Positions 9,940-21,039 of a DNA stretch of 52,740 bases are shown here, one piece after another. Numbering within the stretch: the stretch's first letter is position 1; each line of letters begins with the position of its first letter. The position numbers and the translations under genes are program-made. The notes below the pieces were generated by a model. The model worked only from the letters and a program-made list of their open reading frames with translations. It searched no databases and was not told the DNA's origin. Source of the stretch: Gnetum montanum (Eukaryota; Streptophyta; Gnetopsida; Gnetales; Gnetaceae); contig MNCI01004250.1 in assembly GCA_015680685.1 (NCBI GenBank), positions 152,807 through 205,546 on the forward strand. Direction: 5' to 3'.

Positions 9940-11790
9940 CAAGTGCCTTATGCAATGCAGCCATTACCATCACTAGGAGATAAGCATTTACTTGCTTCCG
10001 ATTCCAATCCACCAACAATTCACAAGTGGATCCTCCTCATAGTAGGCATTTTCTATCCTTACCCTTGTGAAACCCATTGATGAGACACCCATGAATTCTC
10101 AAAAATTAGTGAAACATTAGCATCAAATGCAAGTCCATCCATTTGAATTCCTAAATCTCATTCTTCTTTTCCTATTTGACTTCTTGCAAGATAAAACCAT
10201 GGATAGAAATGGAATAGAGAGGATGGAGAATGAACAATGGATGAAACAAAAGGATAAAGAAATTGTAACATCAGTACATCCCTAGCCAATCATTCAATTA
10301 TCTTATAAAGCATGTAAGCATATCCTACACCCCATGATAGATCTATTACTACATCCTTTCACTACTACCCATCCATACAATAGGGATCAACCTCCAAGTC
10401 TCACTTCCGAAAGGAAGGTTACACCTACCATATCTAATATCATCTAGCCTTGATTATTCCATGGTCTAACAATTGAAAGAATTAATGGTAATGTACCACT
10501 GAACATCTAGAATTTAAGGTTCAAGTTTAGTTTTCCTCCATCTATGCACATATGCATGGTAAGCTTCTTGAATTTTATTCTACCAAAAACCTCACTTTGA
10601 TCCCCTTGACTACGCTAACCAATCCCACATTCCAACAAGAATCATAATACAGTGACTAAAAAAGAAAAGTGTTGGATTTAAATGTGGTAAATAATTGGAT
10701 CAAAGATGATGATTGTTAGTCCTAAAAACTAATAATTAGGAACTTGGGTGGAAGCAGTAATTGACATTACCAAGGTTTACTAGGAGAGAGACTTCTAGGC
10801 CTTCATGGTCATAGGTGGGGATGAGCAAAAGATTGTCTTGGACTGATATTTTTGGAAGTCAAGTGATTTGGCAATGGGTAGAATATGAGAAAGCTTTACA
10901 CAGGCATGGGATTAACCACTAGTTTGATTTTGATGTGAGAAACTAGGAGATTACTTAAAAATGGTAGGAATTTCAAGTTGTAGAGACTGATGAGCTTAGA
11001 ATTATATTATTCTTCTCATTACTTCTTCTCTTTTATTCCTTTTTGTTTACATTCATATACTCTTTTTCATTTTCATCATTATTCATTTTTTTGTTTTTCT
11101 ATATATATGTATGTATGTATGTATGTATATCCATAGAAAGAGGATTTTTGATGGAGCATGGGAATCATGGGAATGATTAGAGTGCCAAATCATCACCTGG
11201 AGTCTCTAACTTATGTAAACATAAGAGCTCATCATCCACCACATGGCACATATAGGTTCGTAAGATCATAAACCTCATCTGACCAGGATGGCTAGGTAAG
11301 ATAACATCTGCATCTTGGTCCAATCACATAGACTAGGTCCATGCAATGGTCAGTGGAACCCTTAATGACATACCCTTTTCTTACTAGTGACTAGGAACTC
11401 TTCTAGGATTCTAGATCTCACACCCTAATATGTGTATCCACCACTTGCCCATGGTTCTAATAACATTAGCTTCAATAACTCATAGTGTAAGTTTCTATTC
11501 CCCATTGAATCTGAACCTAGGTGACTAGTGATGAATGGAAGAAAAATGGATCGATGAAATTTCTTACATGGGCATTTTGTCCATCAAAGCTTCACGTTAG
11601 ATCCATATAATACTCTCACATAATCATTGCATATGTAACTCATCCATCCACCCTTACCTTATCGGATGAGCATTCATAAAGCATATTAATTGGTTTTTCC
11701 ACACACATACACAAAATCACTCTAGAAGAAAAGAAAATATCATGATTAATTATTCGTTAAGATCAAAAAATCATAAAATCCCAACTAGAC
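9940..11790. repeat. Diverged repeat R, copy at 9.9-11.8 kb
   Basis: This stretch is colinear with 13250-15010 at an offset of about 3.26-3.3 kb. Matching landmarks are TGATGAGACACCCATGAATTC (about 10080) with 13371, the CATCTAGC.TGGATTATT block (about 10440) with 13745, a CAAATCATCACCTGGAGTC-type block (11190) with 14490, and TTCATAAAGCATATTAATT (11675) with 14939. Part of it also matches 5490-5790 in A2. No coding motif and no clear terminal repeats are visible, so its class is unknown. Confidence 0.55.
11101..11130. repeat. (TATG)n microsatellite
   Basis: A short TATATA run followed by about five GTAT/TATG tetranucleotide units. Simple sequence with no inferred role. Confidence 0.7.
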
Positions 11791-13249
11791 ACACAAATAG
11801 TTATTAATATCACAAAAGAAAATAGAAGAAAAATAAAATTTTGACATTGCATGGTGGATTTCGCCCCCATGACTAATCCATATCCACTGCCTAGGAAGCC
11901 TATGAGTGGTAAATTGAGCTATAGGCATGTTCAAAGGTGAAGGATGTTTGCTATGTTATACCAAGTGTTACCCATTAAGTGTTTCATTTGTATTTCTTGA
12001 ATGACACATGTGCATGGTGGAATGAGACTGAGAAGGATCATAGGGTATGCTCCTGTTGCTCATCCTTCCAATCTCATCCCTTTTGCTAATCTCAAGGTGA
12101 AGGTCTTGGAAAACCAACCTGGCATTTCAATGCTTAACTAGGCTCTTCCCATGATAACAAGAAGCTCTAGCTCATCTACCAAGATAACTCTTGTCAATTC
12201 AAACTCTTAGCCAAGACATCTTCCTAAATCTAGGATGTCTCTTTAGCTTCCAAAACCTACAATTAATCACATGTAGTGATAAAAATAGGCTTGGAAGAGG
12301 TGTCCCTGCACAACCAATGGAATATTCAACTTTGCTTCTAGTAGTTGTCACTAGGCATGTCATCAACATGGTGTTATAGAATGGGATTAGTGATGTTTGG
12401 ATATTCTTAGTTAAAGAGGTTCAATTAGATCAAGTTCAACTAGTTGGTTGGTAAGAACTTATCTTTCTATCAATTTAACTATGATTCATGAGATGCATGC
12501 ATCGAGCACTTGAAATGCAATTTCTAGAAAATGATTATCTATGAAAAATGCCAAAAAATCATGTAAGTTTCCCATCACAAAAAATGATAACAAGAACAAT
12601 GAAAAATCTAAAACCCAAGGACAATATGTCAAATAGTTTTATAGCTAAAATTACAACTCATGTAGCTATGAAAAAAATGTGATGGGAAATTTTAAAAGAT
12701 CATACATGGTTTTGTGCCTCTTGCACATGACTAAGGTATGAGATACGTAGCTGAGATAAGTAAAATATGTATTACCATTAGAAATAAGAGCACAATAATA
12801 AAATAAACTAAAATTATAATAAAATAATAAAATAATATCACTTAAAATAAAATTAAATAAAATCAAACCAAATAATGAAAAATTAAATTAAGATCAAATT
12901 AAATAAAAATAAGATAAAATTAAAATATAAAATTCTATCCAAACATCCAAAAATAAGCCATACAAGGAAAAGAAAATTTTTTTAAACAATTTAATCATCA
13001 TGCATAGTGCTGCAACAAAGTCAAAACTTGGAAAATTATGGAATCCTATCATCAAAAACTTATAAGGATAAAGGGAAATAAAGGTATGGGACACTAAAGG
13101 ATTAAAATTAAATAAATATTTAGAATTAAAGAAATAAACCAAATAAGTAATTAAATATAGGCAAGGGACAGAATATCTTAGTCAAATCATTATTACCAAG
13201 AGTCATCACTATCTAAGCATGAGATCAATTAATTACTTTATATGATGCA
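11791..13249. other. AT-rich spacer between the two R copies
   Basis: No gene is supportable. The region 12770-13140 is very A-rich on the plus strand, with many AAATAAAAT steps. The open frames there come from low complexity. Confidence 0.4.
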
Positions 13250-15010
13250 ACTATCATCATGCTATAGTAAATTTAGCATTAAGGTCACTCATAATGCTTA
13301 GTCACTAAGTACCCATAAGTGTGTCCTCTCTAAAATAAGGTACTTCCCTTTCTTATCTTTGAAAATCTCATTGATGAGACACTCATGAATTCTTAATAAC
13401 TAGTGAGATATCAACATCAAATGTGAGTCCACCCCTTAAATCTTAAATCTCATCCTTTTCTTCATCTTAGTTAACTTTCTTAAATGCACAATAGTAAAAA
13501 AAATATGATTAAGTAATAGAGACATGGAGAACTTTAATAGACTAGCTAGGAAAGAAAAGGAAAATGTAACTTTATTGAATCCATAATCAGTAATTTAATC
13601 AACTTATAAGCACATGTAAGCATTCGCCATGCTCCACAAGGCATCTTCTACTTGTTTCATTTACTATTATTCACCTAATCAATAAGAATAGACCTCCAGG
13701 TTTCTTTTTAAAAATATAAGAACACATCATCACTCCCAATACCATCTAGCATGGATTATTTCATGGTATGACCATTAATGAAACTAGATTATGTAAAGTT
13801 TCATAAAATCATTTAGAGGTCCAAGAATCCATTTTGGTTTCCTTCCCATATTACATGTATGAAGGATAGGTTACTAAAGTTTGTGTTATCAAAAACTTCT
13901 CTTCATTTCCTTTTGTTGTACTATATAATCAAATCCACACATTATGATTTGACTAGGCAATGAACATAGGGATGGTCCATCATGGCCAAAAAAATCTTTA
14001 ACCCTTGGATTAATACATGATTAAAAGAATTATTTAACTTTACGAGAGTTCTTTGAGAGTTTCTTTTAGATTTTCAAAGTCATGAGAGCTGGGATAGTGC
14101 AACGATTTATGGTTTTAAACTTCCATTTAGTGATATTAAGTAATCTAGCAAGTTGATCATAGGTTTATCATCTTACCTAGATAGTAAAACTATCAATTTA
14201 AGGAGTATAGATTTAGCTCATTTTCTTGTTAATTGTAAGTAATGAAAATGACCTCTAGCTAGGGATGATAATGCTACCAATTTGTGTAGGCCAAGGTACA
14301 AGGAAATATTCATTGCTCATATTTCCATCACCTCATCCTCTTTCTTTATTTTATTTTTTTATATTCATAATTCCATTGAATAATATTTTTTTAAGTTTTT
14401 TTCATTATATTTTATCTTTTTCTTTTTTAAAAGGAAGAAAATTATTACTTTAGAAAAATAGTTTCTTTGGAAATGCTAAAGATGCTAGGTCACCACCTCA
14501 AGTCCTTGGCATGCACTTGATTAAGTTGGCAACTTAGATATGAGATCAATGTGACAAGCATAGGTTCATGAAATCATAAATCTCCTCTAACTAGTGTAGT
14601 TAGGTAAGTTAAGCACAAACACAATGATCCAACTCTATCAATCAAAATCCATCCCAATGATCATGGAAACCCTCAATGACACACGGTTTCATCAATTGCA
14701 ACCAAGCATTCTTCTAGGTTTTCAAAGCTCATATCTTAAAGTTTGGGGCCACTAGATCTAGCTACTTGTTAATTATATGCTTAGTTTACAAGTGATGTAG
14801 AAGAAAAGTGGGTGGATGAATGTGTATTATGTATACAATCCATCAACCAAACTTCCGCATTGGAACTATTCAACACTCTTACATCATCATCGCATTTTTA
14901 AGATCATCCATTCACCATATGGCTATCATGGCAAGAATTCATAAAGCATATTAATTAATTTCCCATGAATACAAATTCACACTCAGAAAAGTTAAAAAAT
15001 TAAAATTAAT
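13250..15010. repeat. Diverged repeat R, copy at 13.3-15.0 kb
   Basis: Direct-orientation partner of 9940-11790, with landmarks as given there. The two are too diverged for a recent duplication and contain many small indels. They could be paired long terminal repeats around a 1.4-kb interior, or two insertions of one non-coding element. I cannot decide, as no TG/CA ends or primer-binding site are visible. Confidence 0.55.
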
Positions 15011-15872
15011 TAATCAGTAATATCAACAAAAAGACACAAAAAAATCATGTAAAAAAATAACAAATTAAAATTGATAGATCTTTAGGCTCAAAAATATATA
15101 AAAAATTAGACAAAATCAAAAGAAAGAACAAATTAAAGAATTATATATAATTAATTTCAAAATATATATATATACATGCAAAAAATACACATACCGTCAA
15201 GAATTAAAGTGCATGAGTAAGCAAATAGAAAAATCACACACTACCATGAAAGCCATTATCCAAAGGCCACCTTCCTCATCTCTCAATTGACAACCTTATT
15301 TTTTATTAACATCACCAAATCCTTGAGACTTAAAAGTCATCTTTTGATTTAATACATCCCAAGTTGTGTCAACTACATTAATAAGGTTTCCGAAAGTCTT
15401 CTTGGTTCTTATGCTTTCTTGCACCTTCTTGCACCAAAACCTCAATGTCACTAGAAGGTTGAATCTTATATTCTATACTTTTTATGTTCTTATGACATTA
15501 ACAATCTATGTTGACTTCCTTGCTTATGTCATTCATCTTTTAATCTAGCCACAACATCTAGCACATCTACAATTTGAGCCACTAATATTTGATGAAGATT
15601 GCACATAACATACATATCCATTCTTTCCTAGATTTTTAGCTATAGGCTTTCTACCCAGTGCATCAATTATTCATATTTTCCAGAACCCATTATTCAAACA
15701 TTGATTGAACATACTATTGTATTGTTCTATGGTGATATCTAATCATTTATTAGCATCTTGCTTCCATCCTGCTATCAAATTTCTAAGATTTCAAACTCAA
15801 CATAGGACTTAAACATCACATTGAAATATTTTACCATGTTTGTCCAAAAGAAATGAAATTAAGTAGAAGAAC
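15011..15872. other. non-coding DNA
   Basis: AT-rich with a TATATA run near 15160-15175. I see no gene or retroelement domain. Confidence 0.35.
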
Positions 15873-15881
15873 CTGATACCA
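15873..15881 (-). other. possible primer-binding site, initiator-Met type
   Basis: On the minus strand TGGTATCAG directly follows a possible LTR end (...ATAAAACA; the LTR would occupy 15882 rightwards). This is the usual start of the tRNA-iMet site used by many plant Copia and some Gypsy elements. No gag is recognisable to the left, so this is only a hint of an old element. Confidence 0.3.
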
Positions 15882-16789
15882 TGTTTTATCATGATCAATG
15901 AGAGTGTTAGGGAAAAGATAAAGTTTCTACAAGTTACTATTCAACCTTTACAACTCATAAGTAATAATAAATGTTTAAAAAAGGAGTTGGAAATTATTAT
16001 TTAACTACCCATTAAATGTGGGAATGTTAGCCATATCAACATTTTTTATTATGTTCTCCTTAATGTTTTCAGGTGTGATGCAAATTGCTTCTCGAATTTC
16101 GTGTTGGTAAGTCCATTAACAAGTGGCTTATCAAAACCATCAACACCTCTATTCAAATAAAGGTAAGTCAAATGTAGGATGAAGCATTATCTTATGTTGT
16201 TAAAAGTATAGCTCAATCTGCATAGAAAAGGTTGCAAGGATCTCCTTTCCCTAGGATTATTTGCATTATAAAATTGAGTCTCTAGAAGAATGTCTTGTCT
16301 ACTTCTCAACATGCATGCACTCAAACTTTTGCTCTATGATCATATCAAAAAGGTCTTTCTTCTCATAAGTAACATACTCTAATTGGTAGGGTAACATGGA
16401 TTCATAAGTTACTAAATCCTTAATGGAGCCTTGATTGAACAAATCCTCTTCAAAGATAGTAGATGCAACTTACCTATGCTCTTTGTAAAATTGTCCATAT
16501 GCAGCATGTCATCATCCTAGTTTGTTTTGGTAAAAGATCACCATAATAGAATTCAATTTCACATATGCTTAAATTTTATAGAAATTTAGAGTATTATATA
16601 GAATTATAAAATTGTTCTAACAAGGTGTATAGTTTTTGTAATATAAACCAAGTTGAGAGATGATTTAGAAATTTGGGGGAAAAGGGGAGGGAAAGGGATT
16701 AAAATCTAAAATAATGACTATAATTATACCCTAATATATATATTCAACATGATATACTATAAGAATTATAGAGAAATATAATAATGCCT

Positions 16790-16865
16790 CAAGTATGACT
16801 TGAATTAGCAACCTCTTTCTTAACAAGATAATGAGCTAACCACTTGAGTCACATATCACTTGTAA
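16790..16865 (-). repeat. tRNA-like sequence, possible SINE remnant
   Basis: The minus strand reads like the head of a tRNA-derived SINE: a box A-like CTCAAGTGGTTAGCTCATT, then about 30 bases on a box B-like GGTTGCTAATTCAAGTC. It is too degenerate for a tRNA gene, and I see no clear tail or target duplication. Confidence 0.35.
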
Positions 16866-17954
16866 GGATCCAGAAATAAGTATTAAAACTAAAAATAAAA
16901 CTTGATTATGTTAAATGCCCATAAGATCTATTAAAAAAATCTTGAATTTTCATAAAAAATAAAGACAAACTCTATAAATTGAAAAATTACTTCTAAAAAC
17001 CACATAGACTATCTTAAATTAGTAGTCAGAGCCTAGAAAAGAAAAACATGAATCTCATCCTTAGGGGCTTCTAAGCTTTATAGCCTATAAGTATTCTCTT
17101 CTTGAGGGATTTCAATCCATCTTTCACTTTTAATTTTAAGATGATGTAAAATTAGGCTAAGCTTTCTAATGGTACTCTAATACTTAATTAGAATTGTAAC
17201 TAAGAGAGAATGACTTTCTAGATCTAGTTTATTAAATCTAATACAAGTATTAAGGTTACAACTTATAATATGCTCATGAGGACCTTAAACATAAAAAATA
17301 ACATTTTTCATATCCACTTTAGACTTTAGAATTATATGACTATTAATATTCTCATATTTTCTTAGTTTTTTTGTTTGAAAAAAAAAGTTTTAATTGTTTT
17401 AAAAAAATTGGTTTGTATGGAAAGCCTTCTTTTATTTTTTTTATTAAATTCTCTACTATCTCCACTTTTGGAAGACCTTATTTTCCATAATCTAGTTTTC
17501 CAAAATTTTAGTTTTGAAAAATGTTGAAATTTTTCAAATGGATCTAATTTATCTAGAATTCTCCTATGGAAGATACTATATTACTCCTAACTTTTTCAAC
17601 CACTGTTGAAATTTCTACTTCTTTTATTGATGCAAAAGTTTCTATTTATTCTCAAAATGCACATCTACAAGTAGGTAAGAAACAAGTTGTAACACCTTCA
17701 AGTGATATCAATTGTATCTTGCATTGAGGTCAATCATCTGTGTGGTTGTAGAGCCTTATACTCTCCAATATTATTGAGTGTGTGAGTGTTTTTATTTTGT
17801 GGGATTATGGTCTCATTGTATTATTATCTTCTTTACATTTTTATAGAAGATACTTAGTTTTCTAGTTACTTTGTAATTAATTTTATCTTTCATATTATCT
17901 AGATTCAATGTGTTTAAAGGGTTAAAGCAAATTGATGTGACCCTACTCTAAAAT

Positions 17955-17971
17955 TGGTATCAAAGAATAGG
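17955..17971 (+). other. primer-binding site of a second retroelement type (iMet-like)
   Basis: TGGTATCAAAGAATAGG lies 63 bp upstream of the gag start at 18018. It resembles the TGGTATCAGAGC site primed by initiator tRNA-Met. Its LTR should end just before it. The LTR start was not found; it may lie in the T-rich stretch from about 17400. Confidence 0.5.
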
Positions 17972-18017
17972 ATTTTCTTTGTTCGGGATTGGTTGTGAAT
18001 TTTTATGTTTGTTTCAG

Positions 18018-19110
18018 ATGGCTCCTAAGAAGAAAAATATTCAACCCCTAAATAGAGATATAGAGAGCATGAAATTTTCCTTTCAACTGATGGTTGAACA
18101 ATTGGATGAAATCAATGCTAAAATGGATAGAAATGTCAGTTCCAACCATATTCAAACTCATTATAATTATGAGAAGTATTTTTTAAGTGATGATGAGAAG
18201 TTCTTAGTGTGATAGAGGAAGAGAATTCTAGCTATGAAAGTATGTGAAGACATCTTCCTAGGACTTTAGGCGAAGTGAATCCAAATTCTCATGTCAAAAC
18301 TCTAAGAGCTCCATCATAGACATCTTCTTCTTTTGCTAGAAAATTGGATGATGAAGATGAAGAAAGAATTACCAAAATGTTCAAGATGTTTTAAGACTTC
18401 CATATGTGGAATTAAATACTTTCAATGATGTAAATGGCATCAATGCTTTTTCAAGTTTGCTGTTGGTAATTGACAAGCATTTTGTGCTTGAGGAGATATT
18501 AGGTCACTCGATGGTACTAATTATTGAATTTAAACTAGAAGGTATGGCTTTAAATTAGTGGGAAAAAGAGTCCTAAAGTTATAAAAGGTAAACTAGTCAA
18601 CCTATCATGGATTAGTATTTGATGAAATATAGGTTAAAATAGAAATTTGAAAAATATCTGTAGAGATTAGATAATTATGAAGCCTAAATTCCTTAGATAT
18701 GAAGATAAAGATATCAAGGAATTTTACATTAAATTTTATAAACTATTCCATAAAGCTAAGGTAACTTGATATGAATATGAATAACCTTTAATCTTTCTTA
18801 GAGGTCTCAAGATAATGTATGAATAGGTGTTGTTATTATATGAGCCTTAAACCCTTACTGAAATTTATTGTTTGATACTCAAGGTAGAAAAAAACTCAAT
18901 GAATTTAGGAGAAGAAACAAAAAAGCTTCAAAGAGGAAGAACAAAAAATCCAAATCAGCAAAGGGATCCAAGTTAAAATTTGAAAAGAAGGATAAAAACC
19001 ATGATAAGAAGTAAGAGAAAGATTATGAGAAAGAAAAGGCCACAAAGGACCAAGGTAAAGAATCTAAAGACAACAACATCTTCCTTTTCACATAAGTTTA
19101 GGAAAAAATT
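18018..19110 (+). pseudogene. gag: gag relic, Ty3/gypsy, second type
   Basis: The start is set at ATGGCTCCTAAGAAG, giving MAPKKK, a common N-terminus in plant gypsy gags. An in-frame upstream ATG at 17979 lies between the primer-binding site and this start and looks accidental. A coiled-coil-like segment follows (MVEQLDEINAKMD). Further on are degenerate gag core blocks: LEGMALNWWEKES, LPRYEDKDIKEFYIKFYKLF (the first two reading L-W for W-type core residues) and FLRGLKIMYE, then KVEKN and a Lys-rich tail. Several stops sit where Gln codons are expected. The protein differs from family A gag. No pol belonging to it is seen nearby. Confidence 0.6.
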
Positions 19111-19933
19111 CATTTTAAATCCAATTAGAGTGATTCTACCTCCATGGGAAATATAAAGTCAAGATCTACCTATCCATAACCAAAAAAAAAAAAACACCAA
19201 AACCCTTGCTGTTTGCTTAGAAAAAATTCATGAATTTACATGAAAATCCAAAAATGGCATAGAAACCTAACTATACATTTTTAGGAAAATAGCCATAACT
19301 TAATAGTTTCAAAGCCAAATTGAATAATATAAAAGCCATTGGAAATATTAAATGTATGGCTACAGACCCATAACATTAAATTTCAAAAATATCAAGCTAT
19401 TTTCCTAAAAAAACTAAACAACATTGCTTGATTTTTTCTTGTAAAGAGCTAAAAAGCTAAAATCCAACTTAACATAGCCTTAAAGAAATAGCCAAAATAG
19501 TTGAAATAAATCATATCCATTAGAAAAAACACCAAAATAATGGGGTAGTATTTTTTTGAAATTTAATTTTGAAAAATACTTTTGCCTAGATCTCCCCAAA
19601 CTTTTTGGAAAAAAGAATAAAAACAACAATCCTAATTTCAAAAATTGAATCTACTAAAGCCAAAATAATGAAATGACCATAGATCCATGTAAGAACAACC
19701 AAAATAAGAGGTGGAATTTCATTAGAATTTCATTTTACCCTTTTTATCAATGTAGATCTAACAAAAATGGCCCCACACATGGCAAGAAAAACACATGAAA
19801 AATAGTTAGAAATGAAAGAAAAAATGTTTAGAACTACCTACCTCAGAGTAGCAATAGATGAGGCCTAAATGGAGATAGGCCTAGGAAATCCTTATAGGTC
19901 CCTATCATGCTCATCTTCTTTCTGAATCCTAGG
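19111..19933. other. non-coding DNA, A-rich
   Basis: Holds an A13 run near 19182-19194 and repeated AAATAGCCA-like phrases, but no gene. Similar phrases occur in the tandem array beyond the solo LTR, so the two may once have been continuous. Confidence 0.35.
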
Positions 19934-20819
19934 TGATGAAGTTTCATTAAGTCGATGTGTCGAATAGGCTGCCTATACAGGGCCGCATTGACGTGACCCC
20001 GTCGACATAACCTTCCATGCGTCGATGTGGCCCCATTTATGCGGAGCCTATTTTGGCCTATAAATAAGAAGTCCTTCCACCTCATTTAGGTACCTTTTAG
20101 TTAATTATAGAAAAGCTCTTGCAGTTTGTTCCTGTATGAGAGAACATTTTCCAGGTGCCTGCAGCAGGTGTAAGAAAAGTGATTGGCTCTTTATTTGAGC
20201 GTTGATGTATCTGAGCCCATTGGCATGACAGTAATAAAGACAAAATACTCAAGCATTCCTTGTAGCATTTGGACTTAGCTATTTTATGAATTCAGTAGTT
20301 TAATATGTTTATGCTTTGTTAATTACTTCAGTTTCTATTATTGTTATTTTAATCGCTATCGCTCATTCGTAGTTTGTAAGGCCATAAGCACGACCATCTT
20401 GAACATAAATCACACACTTGGTAAACTTAGTGATGCTTAATGTTTGGTAATCCAAAAGTGTTAGAAGATGCTCAAAACGTTCTCGAAAGATGGGATCAAA
20501 TAATTATGCTAGGAATAGTTAGCGTATAAGCTAGGATAATTATAGACTAGATAATAGTTTATTCCTTACTCTTCATACCTTAATTAGTCACCAAAAGATA
20601 AGTAAAAATAAATAAAAATCATTAGCGTTAGTCTCACTTAACCATCGCAAACAAAACCTCACAGGTGAGATTAGGAGGACAATGACCATTCTAACCCAAG
20701 GTTTCACTGGTTAGAGTCTAGTGTATGTTAAGTGCTTACAGTCTACGGAATTCGATCAAGTCACGTGTGAATGCCCATGATTCGTATGGTTGGGCGTAGG
20801 GGTACCTAGCCTCTCATCA
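19934..20819 (+). mobile_element. Solo LTR of family A, GTCGAYG-type U3
   Basis: 886 bp from TGATGAAG to CTCTCATCA, flanked by CTAGG (19929-19933) and CTAAG (20820-20824), four of five bases alike. No primer-binding site follows and no polypurine tract precedes it. It is therefore best read as a solo LTR left by recombination between the two LTRs of a former element. The U3 is rich in GTCGAYGTGGCC-like motifs instead of the ATATCGCG palindromes. TATAAATA lies at 20059 and AATAAA at 20233, and the U5 ends with the family sequence (GGGCGTAGGGGTACCTAGCC). Confidence 0.8.
20059..20066 (+). promoter_or_regulatory. TATA box of the solo LTR
   Basis: TATAAATA after the GC-richer U3 block. An AATAAA signal follows 174 bp downstream at 20233, a plausible R/polyadenylation arrangement. 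Confidence 0.55.
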
Positions 20820-21039
20820 CTAAGATTCTAACTCTTTTTCCCGCACTGCTTTGGCCCCATGATAGGTTCAATGATAGGAATGGTTTGAATCTATGAAAGA
20901 ATGGGAGATCAATGCTAACTGCAAGGAATATGGAAAGCTTCCACATTGAATATTGATGCTCTTTCCAACAAAAATCTTTACTAGAGATCTCCTCCAATGT
21001 GTTGTGGGTGTAGAATGATAATTGTGATTAAAACATTTG
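20820..21039. other. spacer between the solo LTR and the tandem array
   Basis: No gene is supported. The reading frame on the minus strand has no recognisable motif. Confidence 0.35.

Noticed and set aside
16790-16865. Functional tRNA gene
   Set aside because: The box-like blocks are degenerate and no cloverleaf with paired acceptor ends can be drawn by hand.
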